Origin: Hippasteria phrygiana
Lineage: Eukaryota; Echinodermata; Asteroidea; Valvatida; Goniasteridae
Direction: 5' to 3'
Length of the DNA: 64,000 bases
Assembly: GCA_037893225.1 (NCBI GenBank)
Contig: JAZGUH010000699.1
Location: 310,001-374,000, forward strand
The translations under genes and the position numbers were made by a program. Position 1 is the first letter of the stretch. The number at the start of each line of letters is the position of its first letter. Below, piece after piece: positions 44,306 to 55,700 of the stretch. The notes under the pieces are model-generated. The model had not been told where the DNA came from. It saw only the letters and a list, made by a program, of their open reading frames with translations, and searched no databases.

Positions 44306-47300
44306 TATAAGAGAATAATTTTGCAGTACCAGTCACGTGTTCATAATACTTCATACCACTCTCCAATTATAGTCGTCTAGGGATACCAGTTTGTAAAAAG
44401 AGCCCATGTGTCCCACCAAGAAGCATTTTTCTGCAATGTGCGACAGAAAAAAAGTTTTGTAACCATGTTTTAACTTACATAATAACAACATGATGAAATG
44501 TAATGTACGTCTGCATTTAGACCATTTCCTCGATTGCATCATGTGGCAATATTCTTTCCTGGAAACCCATACGAGCATAAGACCATTTCACTGTAAATAT
44601 TAAGTACATGTAAATATTTGTATACATAAAATTATGTACCAGCCGTCCATTTAGAATTGTGTGAGATTTTTATTAATGTACAATAATGTCTGTAATTAAT
44701 AAATTTTCGAAATGTCTGCTCCAGATACAAAAAAACACTCTCCGTGCCCTTTTCAAGTTTCAGCCCAATTTCTTTTTAACCGCTATTTTTTTTAGCAATA
44801 CAAAGATTATTCACTTTTGAATAAGACACGCGAGTGAAAAATCCATGAACGGTTAGTTATTGAATAAAATATGGTACAGATGTTGAAACTGCTTCTGCCA
44901 AACAATATTCACTTTTCATTGACAAAAGCAACCAAAAATAGAAGCCATTTTTCGGGGATTACAGACACCCCAAAATGGTTAAAATAGCACTGAATTTGAA
45001 AACTAATTGTTAAAAGCAAAAATCTAATTTCCCAAAAGCAACATTGTCTGTGACTTTGCAGTTCATGGAATACAACTTCCGTTTTAATGGAGTTCATAAA
45101 CATAATTACTATGGAAATTATCTTGATTACTTGAAGCTTTTTTTTTAAATTGTGTAAATCAATTTATGCTTATACTTGGAATAAACTGTTTCTGTTCTGT
45201 TAATTGTGCTACAACCTGAAATCCTTAATAGTCACTTACTCATGTAATCCAGTTACATCATTATTTAATATACATATAAGATATTTTGGCAACATTTTAT
45301 AGCACCACAACTTTAATGTTTACAACTGGTACTAAACTGCCACCCCCTTTTCAGAAGTTTGCCCCCCCCCCCCCCCCCCCAACCCGAAAACCTGGATAAT
45401 CCACTGCATGAGTATCCTTTTTACGTGATGGACTGAATGGTTTGTGTACAGTCTCTGTTATGTTTATTTATCATACATTCAATAATTAAAGGCAGGATTT
45501 TATATTGACCAAGTACGGTATCGATTGCGGCACCACTGTTTTTCTTTGTGGCTCTCCATTAGTTACCTCAAACCTAGCTGATGAATGGGAAGCCAGGCAC
45601 GTTGAATAACTGAATAATTATATCAGCCAGCTGGTACTGCAGTTGATACTGCTTTCAGACAATATGAAATTATCCCTAACTGACTAGTGGGTAAACTGAA
45701 ATGTTTGAACCTGGCTTTTCATATGAAGCACGATATGGGGCAAAGGGACCCCCCCCCCCCTTTGTGTTGGTCATTATGTTCCCGGAATCTCAGGAATACT
45801 TTTCAGAAATCTAGGGGGGGGGGGGGGGATGTGTTAGATAATAGTCTGGAGTGTGTATAATTTTAGTAGATAATGTTTTGTGTGTATATTGCCATTGTGT
45901 AATGCTGTAATGTGTACATTTTTAATGTTTGTATGAATTTTTCCTGCTGTACAAAGGATAACAAATTTCATGTGTGTCACATGATGAATAAAGTTGAATT
46001 GAATTGAATTGAATTGAATAGAGACAAAAGGGGGGTATACCCCTATGTCCCATATCGTGCTGGGTATCTGGCTTTTACAGGCTATAACAAAATTCAATGC
46101 TTCCATTAACTTCCACTGGAAAATAAAAAGTTCTTCAAGGGCAAGTAAAACACCGAGTAAAATTTGAACTTTTCTGATAGTTTATGCCTCCCCAAAACTA
46201 ATATAACGTACAAGTTTCATGAGTCTGAAAAAACAAAAACAAAATTGTTTTGAGCCTTTTCCTTCTGAGCCACTTTGACTCGATTCAGAAAAGGCCGAGG
46301 TCAACTGCGTGCCGTATCGCGCGAGTGATGACGTATACCTGTAGAAACATATGACGTCACTGTATGATGTTTTACGCAGAGTCTGTACGTATTTTTTTTG
46401 TCAAAGGGTATTACTTGCTGCGCTTTTTGCACATCATTCAGTTGTAACACCACGGTAAACAATAAAGTGTTGACATCTTTGTGAGACACATTTTGAATAG
46501 GGGTTGTAGGCTTGTTCTTGCTGAAAAGTTAGTCATGAGTCATACGGGGGGGGGGGGGGGGGGGGGGACAGGGTGGGCGCCACCAATGTTGGGTCGTATC
46601 TCATTCCTTTCGTGGACTGCGCACACACATCACATTGTACACAACGCTATCCGTCCGTACACACAGAGCTTGTACACAAAGCTCGGTACTGTAGCTATAG
46701 CGTCATTGACAGAAATTTCATTGGGACATGGCGCATTCTTTTTCCAAAAATCGTCCCAAAAACGGTCATGTTGAACCAACGGATTTCCTTCAAATGGTTA
46801 CAGTTTAATAAAAAGACCTTAAGCAATCAATTTAAAGACAAAAAATGTTTTTAAAAAAGCGTTTTTGAAACAAACCATTTTTTAGTGCAAATTATAGGGG
46901 TCATATTGAAGTTTCAAAACCACTAACATTGTATTAACATACGTGTCGCAGCATGCTTCATTGCATGACAAAACAGCAATTACAGATTGTTTTCGTTGAT
47001 TTTCTTTACACAAGTCATATAAACTGACGAATGTATACATTTTATATAGAAGAAAAGCTTAAAATAGAAACAAAAAAAACACATTAAAATTAAGACTTTA
47101 AAACGGATATTTATTTTCACACTATTTCTAGCACCCCTATTTTTCGAAAGGAAGAGGCGCACAGACGGCCGTTCGCACACAGCTTAGCCCCCCATCCAAC
47201 CTCCCCAGTCATACTTTCCTTTGTTTGCAATCGGCTTTTATTGGGACCTGCGGGGTGCACCACACTAAATAGGCCAAAATGGCTGCGCCAAACGGATTTG

Positions 47301-48107
47301 CATAATTTGTAAACCCACAACTTCTTTTGAATAATAAATTTGTCGGGGTCATGCAGTTGATAGATTGTGGTTCAATTCTGTGCTTTAACTTTTGTGAAGA
47401 CTTGATAAATTTTGGCTTTAAAATTGGTCCTATTTGGCTTGTGAAGTGGAGGGATGCTTTATGAAAAATGGCAGCTAGCTGGTTTGGGAAAAAACACATT
47501 TTTGGGGGTGGTACTCTCTGGGGACAAATAGCACAAAAAATCAACAGCTGACCTGCCAAAAATTGCAAAAGAATTTGACAAATTAATAATCAAACTATAA
47601 TTTTCAGTTGTGTCACAAAAACTAATTGACTCCTGGATAAGGATTTTTTCACTGTAAAGTTAGTGGTTTTTACACTAAGATAGAACTGGGGAGTTTATTT
47701 AGTGTGGTGCATGCACGGCGAGTTGTGTGTGAGCTGATATTATAACACCCCATCGACAGATTCTGTGTCTTGATTGGCCGAGAGCGAGTCACATGGCATT
47801 TTTCTATTTTTGCTATCTTCCCCCCCTGTGCACGGCCAAAAGTACTATACCCATAGCAACCAAAGTTCTATACCTATGGCGTGGTATTTGTGTGCAGATG
47901 CATGCGCGTTGCGTGTAACGCGTATTGTTCCGAAGTGCCAGCGCTGCAGAGCTGGGTTCAAACATTTCGTTAAGGGGTGGTTTTGAAAAGAGCAGATAAA
48001 TTTTCCACTAATTTTGTATTGAAATAGAAGTCCATTTTAACTGTATTTAGATTTAAAAGTTGTATCCTCATCGAGTGATCCCCACAATGTCGCTTCCCAG
48101 GTTGTAT
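44306..48107. other. Gene-free stretch between MORN3 and the THAP exon
   Basis: AT-rich. I see only the composite element at 45726-46062, the 45515-45683 fragment of the TAGGGA family and poly-C/G runs at 45362 and 46546. Short open frames show no conserved motifs. Confidence 0.5.
45726..46062. mobile_element. Inverted-repeat element enclosing a LINE-type tail
   Basis: AGCACGATATGGG at 45728 and CCCATATCGTGCT at the right end are inverted. Poly-C and poly-G runs follow inward. The interior ends in AATAAAGTTGAATTGAATTG and GAATT repeats, as in LINE 3' tails (about 45830-46020). Confidence 0.6.
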
Positions 48108-48290
48108 CGTAAAATTGGGTGTAATCCCTGGCTATACGGCATTCTGGGTTTATGACTTCTGACTAGCGCCCACCCGAACAAAGATACTGACAATTTGGGA
48201 GACCGCCAACATAGGGCAAGATAGCTCATAGTTGGTAGAGCGCGCCGGTACGGTAACCCAGAGGTCGCAGGTTCGAATCCCGCTCCTGCC
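48108..48290 (+). repeat. tRNA-like repeat unit 6 with its body
   Basis: Body 48108-48214 (GGTTTATGACTTCTGACTAG...GACCGCCAACATAGG), then the tRNA-like part 48215-48290 with B box GGTTCGAATCC. The body precedes the tRNA-like part, opposite to ordinary tRNA-headed SINEs. Confidence 0.75.
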
Positions 48291-48355
48291 AGTTTCTTTG
48301 TTGAAAAACATTTAAATAATGTTAACATTTAAAAATTAAGCAGAATCTGTGGGTG

Positions 48356-48483
48356 AGGTGTTGTAAAACTAGCCTCCCTTGGTGATCCATGGAGCGTTGT
48401 ATTTTCCCTCGGCTTCGCCTCAGGAAAATAGAACGCTCCATGGATCACCGAGGGTTATTCCTCCATGGTTTTACTACACCACT
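48356..48483. mobile_element. Hairpin MITE, ~128 bp
   Basis: Outer arms GTGTTGTAAAAC and GTTTTACTACAC. A strong inner stem runs from TTGGTGATCCATGGAGCGTT to ACGCTCCATGGATCACCGAG. Non-coding. Confidence 0.75.
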
Positions 48484-48829
48484 TGAAGCAGTAAATATTT
48501 CATATCCAAATGGTGCCGGATATGGGGGGAATTCACTTGGCCTTTGATTTGCGCTCAACCCTACACAACTGGTAACCTGACCATTATGTGCTACTGGAGG
48601 TCAAGATACGTTTACCAGTGAATAGTCTGCGACCTATTGACAATGTATTTACGCCAATGCATGGTGCCGGATACGTGTACTACACAGGCGAGGGCAGCGC
48701 ACACGATCACCCCCCCCCCCCTTTTGTCATGTTTGTTTTTACCACATCGCATCGCATTATATTTGTCCATCTATGTTTAGAAAGAGTACATGGCAGTGTA
48801 TATGTTTTGATTTGATTTTGTTCACTTAC

Positions 48830-49336
48830 TCGTGCTCGTTCCCTTTTCTTGGAAGTGCCTCTTGATCGCTTTTTACGCCTCAAAGTCAAAGGCGATAGTG
48901 TCGTCGATATGCGCGGCCGCCTCCCGGCATGTCGAGTCAAGCGAGCGTGGACAGGGAGGACAACGGGGCTCTGGCTGCTCGAGCCGGCAACAACCGCAGG
49001 GAACGTCGTGGTGGTGGTCTGGGGCGCGTGAGTCTGGGACAGGATTGGAGTGCTCGGTGCCTTTAGAGTTGGCATGGCTTCAGCCTTCAAACGGAATTGT
49101 GCCTTCAAACCCAGCCGGGTTTTCATACTAACACTATCATCAATACAGTCTTTGGCGAAATGTTCTGCACATATTTTCGACCATTTCGACATCCGAAAAT
49201 CAGACCTTGTATTGTCTACAAAGCGGACCCACTGTCGCCTTTGAACTTCATTCAGCACTGGGAATCGCAGGAAGGTCAGGTCAGGATTTTTGTCGCTGTT
49301 CCTCGTGCAACCCCCAACTACACACGATCGAGGCAT
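48830..49336 (-). CDS. THAP zinc-finger protein, first coding exon (169 codons)
   Basis: Starts MPRSCVVGGCTRN and shows the C2CH signature CVVGGC, Trp in RRQWVRFV and CAEHFAKD, ending the domain with AMPTLKAP. A Ser/Thr/Pro-rich linker follows, then a basic cluster LRRKKRSRGTSKKRERAR that could be a nuclear signal. A GTAAGT donor in phase 0 follows directly (48829-48824). It resembles the exon at 38369-38713 in layout but not closely in sequence. The rest of the gene is not recognised. Confidence 0.75.
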
Positions 49337-49812
49337 AATGATTATCTCAGAACCATATGCTCATACTGAAATATCAAAATTAGACAAAATAAAATCTTCC
49401 ATCAACAACACGTACGTGCATGTACTGTACAATGAATGTATACGCGAGTGTTTGGCTAGCTTGTATCAACCGACTCTACACGTGTACGTCACGAGGTCAC
49501 GTACATACATAATGAGCTTTCGCGAAACAGGATTGGATGGAATAACCATGGATAACCATGGAGGAATTAGGAACACAACCACCCTTTATTTTAAATTTTA
49601 AAAATTCGCTCTCGTCTGCAAACTAATCTCCATCAATTAAAAGGGTATTTAAACACAAAAGTCTAAATTTTACTCGGCGTTTTACTTGCTCTTTCACTTT
49701 AACACAAAATAGTTACGAATGTACAGCATTTACGTACGGTGCTTACTTTACTGTTAGCTGGCATACATAAATTCCAAGAGTAAGGACATTTTATTCAATT
49801 AATAAAATCTGT

Positions 49813-49836
49813 GGGGGGGGGGGGGGGGGGGGGGGG
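49813..49836 (+). repeat. Poly-G run (24 nt)
   Basis: Longest homopolymer in the window. Confidence 0.9.
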
Positions 49837-50349
49837 AGGACAAGTCCTTCCCAACCCATATTCCGAATCTTTTCTTCTTCCATCTTTGATTTCCTTTATT
49901 TCCTTCATACCTTGAGTGGCTTTTAGCCTTGTTTGGGGCAAACTTGCAAAAAAAAAAAAAAAATGTGGGTGAGAATGCTTTGCCAAATAATTGTTCTTGT
50001 TTGAAGTAGTCCTAGACCACAGTCCATCCCAGTTGGATAAAAAAATTTAAGGATCGGAGAAATGCAGCAAAAATCTCTTTGGAGGATTATCTGATCAGAT
50101 TTGCCTCTGATGAGTAGACTTGTTGACGAGCATATTACGACAATTTAATAGAGGGAACGTCTGGAACATTCCAACGAGAATATTGCCTTGTCCAATCAGG
50201 AACACCCCCTATTCCCATTCGGAACAGCTTAGGAAAACCGCACGATCCCGTATGGGAAAAGTTCTTGTAGTCTGGTTCCCTGACCCCACTTCAGACAAAA
50301 CAGAGCAATTTATAGACGTCAGGGAATTATCATCGGCCGACAATGGCTA

Positions 50350-50465
50350 GAAATTGATACCAAAATTTCACTTTTCTTTAAAATGACAGCAAAACCAGGT
50401 GCCATGATTTCACAGGATGCTTGAGACTTATTTACTTACAGTCAAGTAAGGTATTTCATAATAAT
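50350..50465 (-). repeat. Dispersed palindrome-centred repeat, copy C (end only)
   Basis: Matches about 1005-1105 (CCAGGTGCCATGATTTCACAGGATG, AGGTATTTCATAATAATTC) but lacks the palindromic core. Confidence 0.65.
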
Positions 50466-51510
50466 TCGGTAGTTTGGTTTTTTGATGTTTGCAAAGGTTG
50501 TATACATGTATTATATTACCTTTAAGACGCTCCCTAAATATACAGGCACACAGACATATCATAAGACACACAAATGAAAACAGTAACATACTGCACTGGA
50601 CTATATGCTTGTTATGTACACATCCAAAACGTATTTTGGGGTGGAAAAAAAGAGAAAAATGTAATATAGATATTAACAGGAGTACAAGTCTTAGAATTTC
50701 ACAATTTGATTTAAATGGCACAACTTGATTCTCAACAAACAAACAAACAAACAAATCCAGTGTACAACAAACTTCATTCCTTGCTCCAGTCAGTCTGTTC
50801 AACACGCTCAATTTATACCACAGTATTTAATTGTTAAATCCAATTACGCGACAAACCAGTAGTCGTAGCACAAAATTATTTCAGTGCTAGCTTCAGGGGC
50901 GTGGCTATACAAATATGGGCGTACTGAAGATTATTCTGCATTGATGTGTGTATACATAGCATCTACTGTAATATTGATATGTAATAACAATTTTTTATAT
51001 TGGATTAATTTACTTATGGGCAATTCCGTGGTAACGAAATTACATTTCAGAGGAATTTGGGCTGTATTTTTACATGCTGTGGATTAGTCTTACGGCGTAT
51101 CTGATTACAAACACTTTTATATGATCCGGTTATATGACCCTGCTATCATATCAACAGTTTAAAAAATTGAAACTTCCTGCATGTGGAATGATCCAAGGAC
51201 AAAAGTTAGTCGGTAACGAAATACTTCAGAAAATTATGGATTTTTTAAACCTCAATTTCCTTATAAAATTCTATATAAATCTATACAACCAATAAAGATA
51301 TTCCCAAACAGCTTTGGTTCCTTGCTACATGTAAGCATGCATTGAGCCACTTTGGACATCTAATTTAATAGTGATTTGATCAACTTTAAAATTAGTCATT
51401 TAACTCATTTCCCATGCGGAATTGCCCTAATTATACTACATACAGCATTGCTAAATAAGGGGTCAAAGGTAATATGTTCCAACTTGTAGTTACACCATGG
51501 CATTAAATTA

Positions 51511-51854
51511 GGAAGATTTTACTTGAATACCCCAATCAAAATGGGTCAAAAACAGCAAAATCTTGGAAAATAACCAACCATCCTTGATGACAACTATCTA
51601 AACATGTGGCACAACATCTGTGAAAAATGAGACAGAAATTAACGTGCATGTAAACACTATGAATGACTGTATATTGTCCCAAGAACATCAGGAAACAGTA
51701 AACCCCTAAATTGCACAAAATTCAAGTCACAAAATAAAATGTTGTGCCATGTGTTTTTACAATTCTAAACATGAATTGATGATATTGTTGACCGATTCTT
51801 GTGTTTCTCAATGCTGATCCATTTTGTTGGGGGGTACCATAGTAAAATCTTTCC
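51511..51854. mobile_element. MITE family GGAAAGATTTTACT, copy 4
   Basis: GGAAGATTTTACTTGAATAC at the left and TAGTAAAATCTTTCC at the right, with the family interior in between. Intergenic, 3' of SPNS. Confidence 0.78.
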
Positions 51855-52170
51855 TTAAATTGCAAAAATCTGATTGGTCGAGAACTGGTCACATGGCTTA
51901 TTACAAAGTTTACGCATTATTTCTAAAGTATAACCAAAGCACATGTATACACCAGCAAGCGAAATCAGACATACGTTGGAAATACTGAAAATTGTGATTT
52001 CCATTCCATAATAAAATATAATGTTAGCTTTGTAATGGTGACAAAATTATACGATATTTTGGTTTTCGATATTTTAGAGCCGTGAATTCAGCATTGAGAA
52101 TGGAAAATAATACGTAGTTTACACAATTTTTTCCGGAAGTACGCCAGACTAAAATGTCTGTACACACAGA

Positions 52171-52241
52171 GCAAGATAGCTCAGTTGGTACAGCGCCGGT
52201 ACGGTATTCCAGAGGTCGCAGGTTCAAATCCCGCTCCTGCC
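52171..52241 (+). repeat. tRNA-like repeat unit 7
   Basis: TAGCTCAGTTGG A box and GGTTCAAATCC B box, ending CTCCTGCC. Confidence 0.75.
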
Positions 52242-52719
52242 AGTTGTCTTTGTTCACTCACTTTGAATATTCTACTGTAAAAAAAATAAAATTATATTTA
52301 AACACCTGAATCAAAGTATTGAATGCGGAACCTCAGCGAAAACACCAATACAACTAACAATACCCGCCTCTAATCTTTCAATTCCAAAAATTATGCATTT
52401 TATGATCACTGTCTGGTCTGCCTATTCCAACAATCTCAACCCAAAATAAATACCATGGTGTAACAAAACAATTGTCGTCTGCTTTAACATAATCCATGGG
52501 TTTTGCAATTCTGTACATCCCCTGGGGCAAACTGCACCTGATGTTAAGCCGAGAATGCCATTTGCCGCCCTAAGGTGTACAACAAGCCACGGACCACTAT
52601 CTAATTATTTGTAATAAAACAAAAGCAATAACAGTGCGTACAAGAAACAGTCACACGTCTCACTAATTCCGCTGCCTTATTTGGTATGAAAAACAAATTA
52701 CCTGAGTGAACTACTGTGA

Positions 52720-55700
52720 TCATATGACCACATCTTCGTCAGGATGACTGCCGATTGGCTGGCCAACAGTTCTGCTTCCATCACCGTCGTTGTCGGTGTG
52801 TGCTTCAACCACTTGGAAATCTGCAACAAACGAAGACTTTTCTATAGGGCTGTCCGAACATACCGAATATTCAAATATCCAATCGTCAACCGAATATTCA
52901 AGTACCTTTTTGCCAGTTAGAATATTCGAAAAAATATATACGCACATACAGATACGACTCTGATGCTATTTTAGTAGAAAAGTTTAAGCATTTTTGTCGA
53001 AAGGTAATTTTTTTGTTCCCCTCCGTAAAACCCTTGAACACTTGTAAAAAGAAATATTCCTGCCAAAACGCAGGCTGGAGTTTGGTTTCTTGAAAAACTT
53101 GATCGGCGAGTATCGAATATTCAAATATTCGGTCAAATCCAGTTTCGAATAATCGAATACTGAATTATTCGTAAACGAACAGCCCTACTTTTCTACTGAG
53201 CAAACATCAGCCGAGAGCCAATCAAAAGTAAAACACTTCATTTATTTTGGCTGGCAACCTGATTTTGTTTATCCATCATGGGGGACGATCAGAGGCAGAC
53301 TGCGGAAATCTGCTCAACTTTTTAATTTCGGATTCATTCAGGGTTACCTGACCCGAGCTTGGGCTCTTTCCCTCCTCAGCCTGACCTCATATATTTTGGT
53401 TTCCACGGGAATTTGTTATTGTTTTGTTTTGTGTTTTTTCTTCAAGTCATGAGGGAAACATCCCACTCCAGCCAAAACAGGCAACTCCACTGCCTTTTGT
53501 TGTTGACACACCGACACCTTTGCCAGCTTCTTATCTTTGTAATCCATTAGCCAAACAATTGCTTGTAATCCTTAAGTAAACACTTCCAGGCTGGGATTTG
53601 CTGGTACTACTCACAGCGTACAAATCACCTCTCCGATTCGTTCAAGTTTATTATCGTTCTCAGCTTTGCAGCGGCCGTTTTTCACGATTCAAAGTTTTTT
53701 AATTAGTTACACAGGATAGAAAATCTGAACTGAGGCATTTTTTTACAATAAAACTAAGAATTCTTGCAGATGTTTCTGTGTTAAATATAACTCATATAGA
53801 TAAGTCACACAATCCACAAGGGAGATAAGAACTGAAGTCAACAAAGGATTAACTGATAGTATCTTAAGTTTATTGACACAAGATAAACAATGTAAACAAC
53901 ATAAAATCTCAAAAAGGCAGTGCTCCTTTCCGAGTTAGGGCCTTCTAACTCGGAAAGCTCTAGTGGGATGGGGACAGTATGTGTAATTGTTTTTGTTTCT
54001 ATTTTTTGTGTGTACTTTTTGTGAAGCGTATTGATCATTAACTTGGAATTGCGCTATATAAGCACTGGAACCTCACATTGTAACCGATGAGATCTTATTT
54101 AAATCTTATTTGTTTTTAAATACCTCTAGAGCTAATCTTTTTATATTTTTTATTGTAAATGCATTTTAAACACCTTTCAATTTTAATCATTTTGAATCAT
54201 TTTTAAATTAAATTTATGTGGCCATTTAATGTTTTAAATATAAATTGACTATTTCTTAATTTTTTTTTACATTTATTAATGTGTCTAATGTTTTGAGCAC
54301 AAGAACCAGGGCAATATATATTGTATACTTTTGTGTATAAATAGCAATAAAGCAAATCAATCAATCAACTGGAGTTATTATTATTCCTCGAAACCCATCT
54401 CTCTGATACAGAGAGAATGAAGGGCAATTTTAGGGAGCACTGCCTAACCCATGGTCGGGCTAGGCCATTGAAGGCCAGCCAAGCCCCGGGAACGCCCGGG
54501 CCTTTGTTATCCCCTGGATGTACAAAATAAACTGCCCACTAATGCTAGAGTCCAGCCAGCTCCCATTGTTCACCCACACTGACAACAAAAGCAATCACGA
54601 CAGATTAGTGTGGGAGGGGCCGCAGCCTGGCCTAGGCTGGAAGAGGCTGGGCTTTATTGATGAGTAAATACTCTATTGTTAGTTGATTTCTGGCTCACAA
54701 TAGCAAAACTAAAAGCCAGAAGGCCCGGGCATGGCCAGGCTTTTCAACGGCCTGGCCCGACCATGAGTTAGGCAGTGCTCCCTTAGTTAACGGTGCACAC
54801 AACTCAGCTGAAAAGACTTACGCTTCAACGTTTCCTGCATGTGTGCTCTGTCCTGTTCAATGAAGAGACATGCACCTAGGAAGAACCCACCGCCAATTAC
54901 GGACATGAAGACGGCGATGTACAACGCGTAGGCGAGACCGTTGCAGCGTTCCTGGTACGTAGACCCGTCACCTCGGATCAAATCCGAGACCTGGACAACC
55001 AAAAAAAGCACGGGAGCAGTGTAATGATCGTTAGAGTTCCAGTTCATTTAGTGAGTTTGTTTCACTAAAAGTGAATGAGGAAAAACATAAACCCTAACCC
55101 CCTAGGCATTTTTACTAGGAAGTGTCCTCAGCCTGTCAAAATCCAATACTGTGCAGTGAACCTATGGCACATTCTTTGGTCTTTGTTGGAAATTGACAAT
55201 ATGGCAGACGAACACAATAACAACAGATGCTAATCTTTGATGCCAACCGGCCATATTGAAATGTTCCCGTAAAGCACGCCCTCGTCTGTCAGTTTTTATC
55301 AGATCCACGACACACACTGACAGCTGCCAACGACAGATTTTGCCTGCCGCTGTCAGATTGGCGTCAGCAGAGGGCGCCCTTCTGTACTTACAGCACCAAT
55401 GATGTATGGGCTGAGTGCATCGCCAAGCAGATGGCCAGATAATAGCTGCATTCCGTTGCCCGTGGACCGTCGTACCGGTATCAACACTTGCTATAAACAA
55501 ACACAATGCAATTTTTGGTTAACGTCACACAGGGACCAAAGGGATAATTAACAATAGTTGACTGCCTCAAGTGTTAAAAACGTCATATCCCACGTCACAG
55601 CAGTCAACTATTGTTTTGTTATATCAGCAAATGCATTTTTTTCCCAGTGCAACTAGCCTTGCTCGGTGGAAATTAACTCAAACAAATCATGCGATCAAAA

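Noticed and set aside
46481..46854. Two overlapping ORFs of 93-97 aa
   Set aside because: One runs through a 22-nt poly-G tract and neither shows family motifs or splice support.
48068..48328. ORF with GAGFEPATSGLPYRRALPT
   Set aside because: This peptide is the familiar antisense translation of a tRNA-like repeat, not a gene.
55162..55506. 114-aa minus-strand open frame
   Set aside because: It overlaps the SPNS exon 55490-55392 in another frame. The frame giving [12 protein letters not shown] joins both neighbours in phase.
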